Shown: positions 20,382 through 32,681, counted from the first letter of the stretch. The stretch is 64,000 nt of DNA from Myrmaecium sp. VS I D KN 1 (GCA_019775845.1 JADQAV010000015.1:682001-746000), one strand, 5' to 3'. Notes: generated from the letters alone by a model not told the origin. Numbers and translations: made by a program.

Positions 20382-23300
20382 ATGGAAGCTACTGCTGCAT
20401 CGGGACTGGAAAGCGCACGCTTTGTCCCATCCGCATATCAGACTCCACCGGCGACGGAGTCTCGAGTTTCAAGCAGAGAGAATTCGCAACCCTATGATCC
20501 AGAGGACGGTTCCATATGCGAGCCTTCTCCTCCCACATCATGCAGCAAAAGCCTAGGAGGTTGTCAACACGGCGCTGAGACCGCTCGATTGCTATCGTCC
20601 GACGCTCTTGCAAGGCAGTCGAGGCTGCCTGTGCGAAGAGTGACGAAGACGAAATCTAATCTGGCCCAGCTACCTAGGATCTCGCCGTATTCAGGCGCCG
20701 ACCGGGAACCACCGTACAGAGCCAACTCTGCTCCTGACATGGCAACACAACCGTTGGAGAGAAAACCAGAAGTAGAGGCGGACCATCGAAGAATTCGGGA
20801 AACTTCCAATAGTATCGACTTGCTCTCACCAGGGTTGTTCATATTCAGCGGTCCTAGCCTCCATTCCGCTCAGTCTAGTTTTTTTGGACATTCCGCATCA
20901 CATCCAAACAGCCAAGCTTCATCCGTTGCACTCGACAGCGAATATCATCATGTGTCCAGACCTCCTCTTAGTAACCTTGCTCATCCGCGTTACACCACTT
21001 CGCAATCCGATGGCAGCGGTGTGCTACTCGGGGACGAAGTCTTCGAGCCATGTGAGAGTGATGAGATCAAGTGCAGCATGTCCGAAGTTTTGCTACGGCC
21101 AAAGGACTCGCCGCCAACGGAAACTGACATCATTGCACATCAAAACCTGGAGAAGAAGTTATGGTGGCTGCCTTCAGCGTGTCCACAGTTCGAGACACCT
21201 ACTCCAAAAGCTGGTCATTCTCTGCGGCTGCCAGCCGCGGTTGTGAGGAATATCCTTCAGATCTTGGACTTCAAGGGGTATCAGAACCTCCGCTTGACAT
21301 GTCGCGGGTGGAAAGCCATGGTAGACTCTGTTGCGCCCCCGAAGCTACCAGCTGCTTACCACTTGCCATGCGAAATCATACAAGACATTCTTAGTCTCCT
21401 TGCGCCAAAGGACTTCAACTCGGCTAGGCACACTTGTAGCAGCTGGATGAGGGCAAGCCTTGACAAACGTTTGCTACGATCTATGTTAAGGCGCGGTGGC
21501 TGGTGGGATGGCGTCAGTTGTGAGCTGGAGTCGAGCAAGTTTGGATCTGGCAAAGGCGACGCCCTGAACGAAACGGACGAATGGTTCTTAAGTCGAAGGC
21601 TTTCCCGCGAGTGTGCACTTGCCGCAGATTGGACTGGAGATGGAATAACCACAGATACATGCTGTCCACTGATACGGGCAGGCCGCGTTGAGTTCTGCCT
21701 TTCGAATGTTCCTGGAGCACTACTATTTACCCCCAGTGTTTGCATGCATTTCATGCTTGTGGCCGAACAAACCACCATCTATGTGTACGGTCTGAACGGC
21801 TTGAACATCGCGGCTCTAGCAAGAATTACCTGCCCTAAAATGGTCATAAGTATGAGTATGGACGTAACGGAAGATAGATTTGCTGTCGCAGCAGTCATGG
21901 AGGGGAGAATGGGCATGGTTTGCGAACTCAGGATGTCAAGGGGCCCTTATCAAGACGAATTTCCAGCCAAGCTGCCTCCGTGGACGTGGCATTCCCGGTC
22001 GACGCCAGGATTAGCTGTCTACGGATCAGGAGCCGAAGAGGTCATGGAGCCGCTTGGCTGGGACGACAGCGATCAAGTTCTGAGACGCAGTGTATTACCA
22101 GGTGATCCGAGGCATTATCGGTGTGCATCCCGAGGCTCGCGCGTACACTTCTCCACCAGTCCGGATAGCCTCGGAGTTGGCGCAGACACGCTGAAGGAGT
22201 CAACTCCGCAGAATGTCTATCGCCGGTTGTGCTCCGATCATGACCCACCAAGCAGCGTAGCGCTTTGTCCTAAGCGTCGTTGCGTAGCTTTTGGATGCTC
22301 TGCTGGAATTGAGCTACATTGGGTGGACGCGCTCACCGGATATGATATCCATCGCTGGTTTCCATTGACTGCCCCCAGCGACTTTCTCTACTTTCTACCT
22401 CCGCGCAACGGCCTCGATTCAGCTAAAAAGCTAAGACTGATATCCAGCGCCGCATTCCCCGATGACCGCGAAATCCCCAATAGCCACCGTCTCCGCGGTT
22501 CAGGCATCTCCTCATTGAATAACTGCGATAACTTCCGCGCCGTTCCTCTCAGTGATGGCTACCACATCCTTTTCACGCTCCCCTCGGGCGGTTGCCTCTG
22601 CATCGGCACCGATGGGCCTGCCGGCTCGCCAACCAAGCTGCTCCGAAAGATAGTACTTGAGCCTCCGGACTGGCGAGATTCCGCTACTCTGGTTCCACGT
22701 TTCTATTACGCCGCTTCTGATCTCTCCCCCAGCGCTCGCATTGTGTGTGCTTACAACGACACCATCTACCTGTACTCCATTCCCGGAGACATCTTCACTT
22801 TCTCTCGCTTCGAACAAACATCCGAGGATGCGGGCTGGACGCTTTTCCCTGGCACTGCCGCCCTAGAATGTTTCGGTAACGACTCTGCCTCCACAAGCGA
22901 AGACTGTTGGCACAACTGGTACGAGGAGGGAGACCTCCCATCGCCACCGTACACTAATGGCCCTGCTCCTATTTGGCCACTAAGAATCCGCGGCACGCGA
23001 ATAGGCCAACTCCCGGGACTTGTGGAACTGGCGATTTCTACCAATCCCGAACTAGTTATATGGGCGATGACCAGTAGTGGTGTGGCGACAACGTGGACGG
23101 TCGACAACGGAACAAGGCCCTGGAAATGCAAGCATAGTGTCGTGAGGGCGGATGGGACTGTAGCTCGTCTGCGGGACACAGATTTGGACGGGGATGTAAT
23201 CATGAAGAACGGTCCTACATATGATAGAGAGGAGAGGGATACTGACGCGGGCTCCAACGGTGCGTGCGACCACGCCGAGGGTAGGAGGCCATCGAACACT

Positions 23301-23554
23301 AATGAGAGGCCCAAGATGCCGAAGATGAGAGCCCGGTGGATCGCCATGGCTCGGAAGCGATTAAAAGACATTGGTGGGTAGATCAACTCGTGAGGACACG
23401 TTGGCATCGAGAGGAAGAAAGCTTCGACGTAGAGCTCTTCCCAACCGAAGCGTGGTACGATGAAGATGGTGATGTTTTGATGATGGAATCCGAGCCGCCG
23501 CAAGATTCGGGTTCGAATCCATTCTCTTTGGGATGGAGGCTGGAGGGGGGTTGA
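20382..23554 (+). CDS. Large F-box-type protein with two F-box-like motifs
   Basis: Modelled as 20382..23259 plus 23325..23554 (1035 residues). F-box proteins link substrates to SCF ubiquitin ligases through Skp1. Two candidate boxes follow each other: LRLPAAVVRNILQILDFKGY...LRLTCRGWKAMV and, ~25 residues later, HLPCEIIQDILSLLAPKDFN...ARHTCSSWMRAS. The N-terminal ~270 residues are disordered (Ser/Pro). The C-terminal ~600 residues look beta-rich and may form a WD-like propeller (IYVYGLNGL, YHILFTLPSGGCLCIGTDG, IYLYSIPGDIFTF). Without the last intron the frame ends at 23381 (...LKDIGG). The spliced model joins to a sensible tail (RHWWVDQLVRTRWHREEESF, then WYDEDGDVLMMESEPP), but the acceptor (CGAAG at 23324) is poor, so the 3' end is uncertain. 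Start also uncertain. Confidence 0.75.
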
Positions 23555-24248
23555 ATATCCCGAATTCTCACATTCACCTAAGCTGCGAAGAGCCTAACTG
23601 ATAGCTACATACCTGTATGCTTGTGTCCTGCGGGTCAAGTCTTCAATCAAACATTTTTACGTTGCCGAGTAGAGCGCCAGACTTGGGATGGCATCTCACA
23701 TATGCGTTCTCCTTATGCCCATCGAACGATCTAGCATGTCGACAATTACGGGTCAATCAGAGCCGTCGACTTCCAGAAGATCTCTGCGCCTCGACCGATA
23801 TTCCTGGATCACACGGAGTTCGAAGAGTCACCGCACACGCATAAAGATAAGGTAAACCCAGAAGTTATCGTGAGCCAGTCGCTTAACGGTCCTAGAACTA
23901 CGCCATTTGACGTTGGTCAAATGCTCAGCAAATGCAGATGCTCGTTATAAGTACATGATTATTGTGATAATGTTTCCCTTGTCCGTCAAACTCCAAACAG
24001 ATAGATACAAGCCCGAGCCGAAGAGAAAAGGACCGAAAAAGCCTCAGCCAGGATGCAAAGGGCCAATGACAAGGCAAAGGCATATACGCAGCATATATGG
24101 AACGCACCACCGGCGTCGACGGACGGATGGGGGCAAATGGAAGTTCCAAGGAAATGGAGGGTATCGGTTCCGTCTCCGTCGCTTATTCTACACAAAAGAA
24201 ATATTGGATTAGAACATCATATCCTGAAGAGAGCTAGCGTGTCGTACC
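23555..24248. other. Convergent intergenic region
   Basis: Three-prime flanks of the F-box gene (plus) and the Net1/Dnt1-like gene (minus). Short frames on both strands are unsupported. No RNA gene seen. Confidence 0.5.
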
Positions 24249-27200
24249 TCAGACGTGGGGGTCATGTTTCTTTGGAGACGACGACGGTAACCCGGGGAGC
24301 ATGGACAACATACTTTTGGCGAGATGCCCAATCGACCATGGGCTCTGATGCTTCTGTTCCTTGCCACCACTCTCACTGCCATCGGAATCGCTGCTCTCCC
24401 CATCGCTGCTCTCGCTACTCTCGCTGCTGTCACTGTCTTCATCATCCGTCAGAACCAGCGATTGCTTCTTCTTTTTCTGGATTTCCGGGGCTTTGAGGTT
24501 TCGAGCTCGGCTAGCTGCCCGTGACTGACTCTCTTTCGCTGTCTCCTCCTTTTGCGTTTCAACCATCTGGGACAGCGTCGGAAATTTAAACACGTCCGAG
24601 CGGCGGCCGGAGGAAGCCCGTGTAGGGGCCGTGGATGGAGGAGCGACATTGGACGGTAGCGGAATCGGAGTGCGGGAGATCCGCTCGGATGGCGCAGTAG
24701 GCAGACCCGGCGAAGAGGAATATTTCACCACGGACTTCTGACTAGACGTTTGGAGCTCCTGGACCCGGCTGGATGCCTTGCGCAATACGGGAGGGGAGGA
24801 GGGTGGGCTGCGGTCCTCCATTTCGACATCTGAATCGGCCTCTGATTCACTAGATGCAGGCGAACGCGTTTTCTGCGGAAGAGGGACGCTGTCGGGGTCG
24901 TCGAGAGACTCTCCGGAGCTGGAAGCGTCAGAATCATTTTCGGATCCAGCAGCCTTCGCGCCTAAGTCATCTGAAGATTGCCGGGAGGGACCAGGTGATT
25001 CTTTGGCATTCATTAACCCATTCGCTGACCCTTGATCGACACCGGTTTTATCCTCATGGCTAACGTTTTTGCCGTCTTCAAGTTCGGCATCCTCGGGTCC
25101 TGAGTCTGAGGCCAATTCAGATTCGGATCCGGATTTGGCAGAGTTATCAGAACTGCTGGAATGATTGCTGTCTTGGGTGGAATGAATCAAGGGCTTTGGC
25201 GTCTTCTCAGGATCAGCAAGGCCATCAAGGTCGTCCTCTTCGTCAGTTCCGAGATTATTATCAGGCGTGCTTCGGGCGGTCTCGGGTAGTGCATGGCCTT
25301 CCTGGCCTTCGAAATTTGCGCGCGAAAAACCTTCAGATGCAGATGTTTTGGATTTATTACTGGCAGGTGTTGTGTGTTCGGCGGAGGCACCATCTGACAC
25401 TGGAGGAACGGATGAGGACGGCGCAGGCGCAATCTCCGTTACACTACCTGTCGGGCCATCTTTCGACGAGCCACCTTCAGCAACTTGACGCGGAGACGAA
25501 GTCGATCGGCCCCCATCAACCTGCGACACATGACCAGAGCCATGCGTTTGGTTACTAGGCGCCGGCCTCTGTTCAACAAGTGCCGTTTCATCTTCGGATT
25601 CCAGCTCCGACGAGTCCTCTTCTTCGGATGAAAGTTCTATTACGTGCCCTGAAGACGAAGGGACGGGGCCCGTCCGATCTCGAGCAGTTGTAACCGGCAT
25701 TGTCGGCTGTTCTTTACGCTCGGAAGAATTGAGTTGGTCTGGATGCGGCCTAGCAGTATTCGTAGGAGTCTGCTGCTTAGGGTCACATTTCATAAGAGGT
25801 GATGGTAGACTGGGTTGTTTCAGGGAGTCCTCGGGTACTTTTGCCGCAGATGAGGGAGTGTTGCTTGTAGTGGTGGGGATAGAATTCCTGGCACGGGAAG
25901 GAGTGGACTTCGGCCTGCTTGAAATAAGACGCCCTTTAGCATCTCTCGACGGCCGCTTCAATATCCCAGTGGGCGTGGCTGCAAGTGGGCTGCTGGGAAT
26001 GTGCTTAGGAAGGTCATGGTCCACTTCCGCAGTAAACGAGACGGACCTTCGTAAGAAGCTCTCCAAAGAACCCGCTGCATGTTCCTCTTTGGCAGGCAAG
26101 TCGACCGTTGTCTTTCGAGCCTCCGCGTTCTTTCTCCCCATTCCTGGGCTGGGGTGAGGAAGACTAGACTCGGTAAGGTCCACGATGGGACTGGAACCAT
26201 TGGCTTGACTGCTCGACGGTTGGGAGAGCTCACGCTTAAACCTCGCAAGTCTTTCCACTCGGGTTTCAGTCTTTTTCTCTGATTTCAGCCTCTCACGCAC
26301 GTCGGTATATAGCTTGTCTGTCTTAGCCTGCTCAGCTTTTTCTTTCTTGTCAAAGTACTCCTTTGTCGCCGCCTCATTCTTCCGGGAATCATTAGCTCTG
26401 ATTTGACGTTTGATAGCAGATTCCTTCTTCTTATCCGACCGTTCAATTTCAGCCCGCCTTGCTTCGCTTTTCGCTTTTGACTGGCTACTTGGTTTGGGTG
26501 TTTTAGGCGGCTTGTTGGAATCATTTGCGCTCGCTGGCGCTCCACGCTGGGGAAGACGTGTGTCATAACCTCGTCCTGATTCTTGTTGCTTCAGGTTCAA
26601 GGGTGTTGAGATTGCCGGAGAAGGTAGACCATGGCCCAATTCGTCTACTTTTGGCTGGTCTCTGTCGTTTTGTCCTCTGTCGATTTGTCCTCTACTGTGA
26701 CGCCTTCTCTCGAGCATTTTTTTCGCTTTAGCTGCTGTCATCGGGCTTTGTTGACGCACGATAGTAGGCGGTTGGGCGCCTGCATTAACTTGGACTTGAG
26801 CAAGCGTATTCTCATAATTTGCTATGCGAGCCTCTTCATTAAGCTCTTCCTCTTCATTCCCAGATTCCTCTTGACGACCATGATCATGAACAACTTCTTT
26901 TTGGGCACTCGGCGGGGTGGATTGCATCACTTGTTGACGATGGGCAGGGGTATTACCGGAACTAGGGGAGTTCGTATTTTTTTTCGTGCCGGTTTGTCTC
27001 ATCACTTTCTGCCCCTGCTCTTCAGTATCCGTCTCTATCTCTTCGACATCGTCAGCTTGGTTTGGCTGCGTGACTTGCTTGAACCGTGTCGAACGACGCA
27101 GGTGGGATTGCCCGGGCACTCCACTCTTTGCACCAGTGGTCAACGGCAGTGCCCGCTCCTCGGAACGTGACACAGCCGCGGACATCTCCTTCAAAGTGGA

Positions 27201-28274
27201 CGGATCCATGTCCATGTCATAATCCGACTCTTGTTCAGCGTCAGCAGTATCCGGCGTTGCTGAGCTATCCAGCTGTTCAATATCAGACATGCCTGACTCC
27301 GAGGAGCTTTCCTCGTCGCCCTCTCCACCGTTGATCTCAAGCGCCTTGTTCATGTGGGCTGCCTTCTCTTGTCTTTCTGGACGCATCTTTGATGCCGGCA
27401 GTGTAGGTTTGCGGAAAACAGGCTGTCCAGCATCAAGGGGATTATCACTGCCGAGCAAGGGACTCCCTCGATTCGGGCGAGGTGATTCAGGAATTTCTCG
27501 CAAAGTGGTTGCATCTTCCGGTGAAGAAGGTGACTCCGATTTTAGGTCTACTGCATGATCTCCAGATATACTGCCATCATTGTGCTGCGTTTCCGCGACA
27601 AACACGAGGGACGAGGGTGAGGTGGATCTCCTATGCCGCGATCCGTTTAATTCGGTCGGACCTGTGATATCCCTTTCGCGTGATCTCAAGGGTCTGTCTG
27701 GGTGTAGGTCCTCCTCCTGTATTTGATCCAATAGCCCCAGCCGAGTTCTTTTGGCGGTTTGCTGCGGGCTGTCCGAGATCCTTCTCCGCTTTGCATTGAC
27801 CGGTCGCAAGTTGGAGCCCACGGGAATCGACAACTCGCGATCAAGGGAGGCCTGGATGACCTGAATCATAACCTTCTCTTTGTCGGTTTCCTCACCAAAG
27901 ATTGACCCGACAGTGTCGTCAAGGTCAATGTCACAACCGTATGCATCCTGCAGCTTCTTGATCACGAAGTTGTTTCTGTAAAACAGTCAGCAGTTGCTTA
28001 GGAGGTAGCGGCTACGACGCAACGGAGGCAGCGGGGCGACGCAGAGCGACGATGGATGAACGTACTGTTCCTGAACTGTTGCGCAGTAGTTCTTCTTATA
28101 TCGCCTCTCCACCTCCGCCCATACGTCTCGGAAAGTTTGGTCGCCCGCTACAGGGACAGCAAACATCAAAGGTTCATTGCGCGCAGCAGTGACCCGCTTC
28201 AAATTGTATGCGGGTAGAGAGCTTTTGGGGCCATGCGGTGAAGACAGCGGCAGCACCTTCACGCTCAGTCGCAT
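24249..28274 (-). CDS. dnt1: Net1/Dnt1-like nucleolar protein (Cdc14-anchor family)
   Basis: Exons 28274..28066 and 27975..24249 give 1311 residues. The N-terminal ~110 residues (MRLSVKVLPLSSPHGPKSSL, YNLKRVTAARNEPLMFAVPV, YKKNY.TVQEQNNFVIKKLQ, DAYGCDIDLDDTVGSIFGEE) form the ubiquitin-like module described as the Cdc14-phosphatase-binding protein N-terminus of budding yeast Net1 and fission yeast Dnt1. Everything after it is low complexity: Ser/Asp/Glu-rich blocks, many SP sites, a Lys/Glu/Arg-rich helical stretch (SEARRAEIERSDKKKESAIK, then KEYFDKKEKAEQ), and a SDSSESSESSDGESS-type acidic tail. This fits nucleolar scaffolds that hold Cdc14-type phosphatase and Sir2 (RENT complex) and help regulate mitotic exit or cytokinesis. 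Only the N-terminal domain supports the call; the exact role in this fungus is inferred. Confidence 0.8.
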
Positions 28275-29312
28275 CGTGCCAGCGTTTACGGAGAATCGGT
28301 GACCAAGCTGTGATGTTTTTCAGGACTCATGCAAAGAAGCATGATGCGAAGAGCAACGCCGGAGTCTGGTATGCGGTTTTCACAAACGGGTGCTGTACGG
28401 GTATGCAGCTAGTGTTGGTTTGTGACTGGAGAGCTCTCACGGATTTAGGAATATATCGCTCGGGAGCTAAAAAGTTACAGGGGACCGTGCGCTCGCGTCA
28501 TGCAGCGCGTAGGGCATGGGCAAACCACGTGCCCGTTTGCAACTCCGCAGCTATGATAAACGACTTTTTCGTATCAACGGCAAACTAGCGGAAGTTGGAG
28601 CATTGAGACTCCTGAACGCTGTCTCCCGATTGGAGACGAGATATGACTCGTTGATTTCGGTGTTCTCTTCGCTGAGGTTTGGCATTCCCTCTCCATATAC
28701 CTTCTCGCATGCAGCACAAAGTTTAATCCGTAGAAGGGAAGATACCTTGGACTTCCACTTTGTCGTCCTCCCCTTGATATCACCAGGGCATGCACCGTCA
28801 GCAACATGTGCGCCGCCTTTTTATGCTTCGGAATGGTCTTCGTTCATTCTGGAGCAGCTCTACGACAGGACATGAGATCTACACATTCGATCCTTGGAAG
28901 AAGCTAGCATCTTCGCGAAGGGGCTTCGATGATAGTGGGAGGGGAAATTGCTCCGGCTCATTTGGTGCCACGGACCAAATATGGATTATGGCACACGAAA
29001 TCGAACCTCTGCAGAAACGACATGGCTCACGACATGGCTCACGACGGCCCCTTCTGGAGTCAACCGGCGGCATCCGGTATGTGGAAGAGACTGCCTTCGG
29101 AGATCCTCAGACAAGGCAAGCCCAAACAATCCAGAAAAATAGTAGTATATGAGGGCTCATCGCAATGTCATTCGTATCCGATAAAGTATTTGCCGCTCGA
29201 TGTAGGTCGGCGAGACCATCCCCATCCAAGCCTTTCGTCATCTTCCGGGCCCCGGGGGCAATGTCGTCGGGTCCTCTGCACCTTCTAAAACCAGCATGAC
29301 TAGCCAAGCGAT
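28275..29312. other. Intergenic: promoter of the Net1/Dnt1-like gene and 3' flank of RPS28
   Basis: About 1 kb without a supportable gene. It contains a small direct repeat, two copies of acgacatggctc plus acgac, at 29017-29045. Frames of 60-130 codons on both strands have no recognisable content. Confidence 0.5.
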
Positions 29313-29657
29313 TTACCGCAGCCTTCTTGCCTCGCGCTCAGACTCAAGCAAGCACAAGATGTCGTTCTCACGGACTGCGTGCAACGGTCAGCAAGACACG
29401 CTCGGCACCGAAATCAGTTCTTTGTCCGCATACCTGGCCCCTTGACGTTGCGGATGATGGAACGAGTAGTGTCGTCCATAAACTCGACGCGAACTTGAGT
29501 GACACCACCGCGCGAACCGGTGCGGCCAAGGACTAGTTCAGCCAGATCGTATCAGCACTGTTGGACTTTGTATAGCCGGGCATGGAAGCCACTGGGGACG
29601 GAGGCGCGCACCGCGGGTGACCTTGACGAGCTTGACGGGAACTTTGGCGCTATCCAT
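29313..29657 (-). CDS. rps28: 40S ribosomal protein S28 (eS28)
   Basis: Three short exons, 29657..29612, 29532..29434 and 29374..29313, encode 68 residues beginning [20 protein letters not shown] and ending [12 protein letters not shown]. This matches the nearly invariant eukaryotic S28 ([36 protein letters not shown]). It is a component of the small ribosomal subunit near the mRNA exit site. Both introns interrupt in phase 1 (donors GTGCGC and GTATGC; acceptors CTAG and GCAG), so no exon exceeds 100 nt and the gene is easily missed by ORF searches. Divergent from HIS1 over a 0.66-kb promoter. Confidence 0.97.
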
Positions 29658-30316
29658 GTTTGCGACCTGCAGTGTTATTAGGATACGTCAACTCCGATGT
29701 CCGGCTAACATGGAATATTACAGGAAACGGGCAACGCACGATCGAGGGGAATTGGCTCGAGGGTTAGAGACTTGACGGATATCGCTCGAGACGCTGGTCG
29801 TGGATCAAGATTGCGGAGTATACGTTCATCACCCGGGAATCGGTTCAAAGTGTGGTGTTTAGCGTTAGCGAACCCAACCCGCGCCAAGTGCCGCTGCTCA
29901 CCGCCTCCCAACCTTGTCCACCGCCGCCATTTCCAGTTAAAAAATTGTCGCTGAAGAATCTAGCCAGGCACACCAGGAAACGTGTATTCTCGCGCGCAAT
30001 TCATTGGCTAGTATACGATATATCCACGATATATCTCTGTGGAAGATTATCAGGCTTCCGTACAATTCTCTTCCAAAGGATCCCTTCAATCGTACATCGC
30101 GCCCGTGTCATCTAAAAAACCGACTGTCCCGCATCTGCCCCACCGCTACCATTTGAGTCAAGGAAATATCTCCCCAGCGGCTCGACTCACCTTTCGCATA
30201 CCACTGCGCTCCGATCTCCCCAAGTCCTCGTCGCTTCACGACTCCTGCCGTCAAAGCGTATAGGTGTCTTGTGTTATATCTCCTGTTCATTGCATTTGGC
30301 GCCTAGGATAACCGCC
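29658..30316. promoter_or_regulatory. Divergent promoter RPS28 / HIS1
   Basis: 659 bp between the two ATGs, including the cross-pathway-control element at 30154-30160 listed separately. A one-mismatch second copy (CGACTCA, 30183-30189) is nearby. No coding content. Confidence 0.65.
30154..30160. promoter_or_regulatory. Gcn4/CpcA-type site (CPRE), TGAGTCA
   Basis: A perfect palindromic TGAGTCA lies 157 bp upstream of the HIS1 ATG. Gcn4 in yeast and CpcA in filamentous fungi activate amino-acid biosynthetic genes, HIS genes among them, through this heptamer. Position and target gene fit; binding is not shown. Confidence 0.7.
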
Positions 30317-31469
30317 ATGGATCTCGTTCACTCGTAAGGACACTTCCCGCTCTTCTGGCGTCACATCATGGCTCTCCCCGGTTGGAACGTACCTGATATT
30401 GACGCGCCGAGTAGGCTCAATGACCGACTGCTCTTTGCAATCCCAAAAAGTTTGTCCCCCGCCATCAGTCGCTATAATATTGTCTCACATCTCTTGCAGA
30501 GGGTCGCCTGCACCAAGCATGTCTGGACCTCCTCCTGGGTTCCGACATCCAGTTTCACCGCCATTCGCGCCTCGACATCGCTCTTGTTAAGAACCTGCCA
30601 ATCGCGCTCATATTCCTTCCCGCTGCGGATATACCGACGTTTGTCGGCGAGGGCCGCGTTGATCTTGGCATAACTGGCGCTGACCAGGTTGCGGAACACG
30701 AAGTTCAGGTGCCACCGACCGAGACGACAGGTGTAGAGCAAGTGCTGGATCTGGAATTCGGGAAGTGTAAATTGCAAGTGCAAGTGCCGGAGAAGGGAGC
30801 GTTTACGGATCCCAAACACCTTGTCGGAAAGAACGTGGTTACAAGTTTCACCAACTTAGCGGAAAAGTACTTTGCCCAGTTGGAAGGAGTGGACACATCC
30901 AAGATCTCGACCCGCATCAAGTTTGTTGGGGGCAGTGTTGAAGCTGCATGCGCATTGGGCGTTGCAGATGGCATTGTGGACCTCGTCGGTGAGTTGAAGT
31001 GGATGACTGCGTGACCAGATCCGCAAGTTGACAATGGCTAGAATCCGGGGAGACAATGCGTGCTGCTGGTCTGAAGGCTATATCCACTGTCTTTGAGACT
31101 TCTGCGATTCTCATCAAGTCAAAATCCGTCTCTCAACCCAGGCTTATCGATCTCATCGTCGCAAGGATAAAGGGTGTCATTAGTGAGTAGCATGCCAGCC
31201 CCGCGGCGCTTTCCATCATCGGCTCACATCCAGCAGCGGCCAAGAAATTTGTGCTTTGCACATACAATATCGAGCGAGCCAAGCTGGAAGCTGCCTCCAA
31301 GATCACTCCTGGCAAGCGTGCCCCGACTATCAACTCTCTGGATACCGAAGGTTGGGTCGCAGTGAGCGCGATGGTAGAGAAGAAGGACATTGCGACAGTG
31401 ATGGATGACCTGACTGCGGTGGGCGCTTGCGATATCATCGTCACCAAAATCGACAATACCAGGGCTTGA
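30317..31469 (+). CDS. his1: ATP phosphoribosyltransferase (histidine step 1)
   Basis: Five exons, 30317..30333, 30415..30449, 30500..30988, 31042..31182, 31234..31469, give 305 residues. The enzyme condenses ATP with PRPP, the first committed and feedback-regulated step of histidine synthesis. Seen: MDLVHSLNDRLLFAIPKKGR at the N-terminus, DIALVKNLPIALIFLPAADI, GITGLDQVAEHE, VGGSVEAACALGVADGIVDL (PRPP-binding loop), SGETMRAAGL, and the C-terminal ~75-residue regulatory domain of the long form (INSLDTEGWVAVSAMVEKKD). The first two exons are only 17 and 35 nt. The last acceptor is a CAGCAG tandem; the first AG gives ITAAKKFVLC. A perfect CPRE upstream suggests cross-pathway control. Confidence 0.96.
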
Positions 31470-32681
31470 TCTGGAAGCGTGCTAGCAAGGCCTCCATGTC
31501 ATTCTAGCGATCTTTTTGTGACGCAAGAAGGATAGCGAATAAGCATGAGAAAGTGGATACCGTGGTGGAGGTCCTCCTAACGGGGGCGCTCGGTAAGAGG
31601 TAGTACCGCAGGTTTCGGGCCCGGTAATATGGAGGAGATACTGTATTTAGGTAGCGAGCGGGAGTCAGCAGAGATGAACCCGCCAATATCCTTCTTCCGG
31701 TATCACTAGGCGGCAACACCTACCTTGTTCAAATAGCGCTTGGGTACCTGTCCAGGAAAGGTGATGTAGTAGGGTATCTAATGCATGCATGACGGTACTT
31801 ACAGAGACCGTCGTGACTATTTTAGCTCACTTTTCATGTCCCTGCAGCTTGGCGTTAAAGACCAGCTTTTTAGCTTAGGTTTCTGATGAAAGTCAGTAGC
31901 GCAGAACGAATTCATGAAAAAACATGTGCAGAAGTGGCAGCGCTGTACATCAGTGAAGAAGCTGATATGCGAGGGGAAGGGCCGGAGAGAAAGGATCGGC
32001 AATTGATCGGGGGGGAGGGGCAGCTCCTTCTCCCCCCGCGGGGCGTGGGGTAACCACTTCTTCCCGTTCGTGGAGATTCGCGGTCAGTGCCTCGAAATGA
32101 CATCATCACCGTGTCGCCGCCACCCCCCCCCCGCGCCGCACGCCCTCGGCGACGACCCGCACCCGCCTAACGCTCCTCTCGTGTCCCGTTCATGGAGGAA
32201 GCCACTCAGCGGCGGGAGTCCTACTAGGCCTGAGTAAGGTAGGCTGGTGAGTTGGCTTTCGTCCCTACCCCGACGTGCCTGAAAATCCTTGCCCTCCCGA
32301 CAACTCAGTGCCTGCCAGCATTGCTCCACCGAGTACAACTGACGACCACCAACAGCACCACCGTCTCTCCTTCCTCAGTCCGTCATCCTCCTTCCCCCTC
32401 CATCCCCCCTCTCGTTGTCTCCTTCCGCCTTCTGTTGTCGCCTTGTACGCTGCAAAATAGAGGTCCTCCGCCCGACCAGCATCTGCTCCTCCTCCTTCTC
32501 TTCTTCCTCCACCTCCCAATCTTGCCGCCATACCTCGTAACGCTCAACTGCACCTTTCTCCACTATATCCGCTCCTACGACCTATTACTTTACTTTGCTA
32601 CGCAACATCAATTGACGCCCCAAGCTCCCGCATCTCTACTGTAATTGACATACTGCTTCCACTCCCCCTATAACATCAGCC
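31470..32681. other. 1.2-kb intergenic region: HIS1 3' flank and GDB1 promoter/leader
   Basis: No gene seen. 32009-32050 carries several runs of four or more G and an 8-bp inverted repeat (GGGGGGAG / CTCCCCCC). 32123-32132 is a C10 run. From ~32280 to 32680 the plus strand is strongly pyrimidine-rich, as in many fungal 5' leaders. Frames in this tract are low-complexity Pro/Leu/Ser artefacts. Confidence 0.55.

Noticed and set aside
23495-23530. ggttcgaatcc, a perfect tRNA B-box-like sequence
   Set aside because: The flanking T-stem does not pair beyond two bases and no D-arm or acceptor stem is found; it lies in the likely last exon of the F-box gene (SGSNPF).
28208-29300. Several 100-130 codon frames upstream of the Net1/Dnt1-like gene
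   Set aside because: Composition is random-like, strands conflict, and one overlaps the short acgacatggctc repeat.
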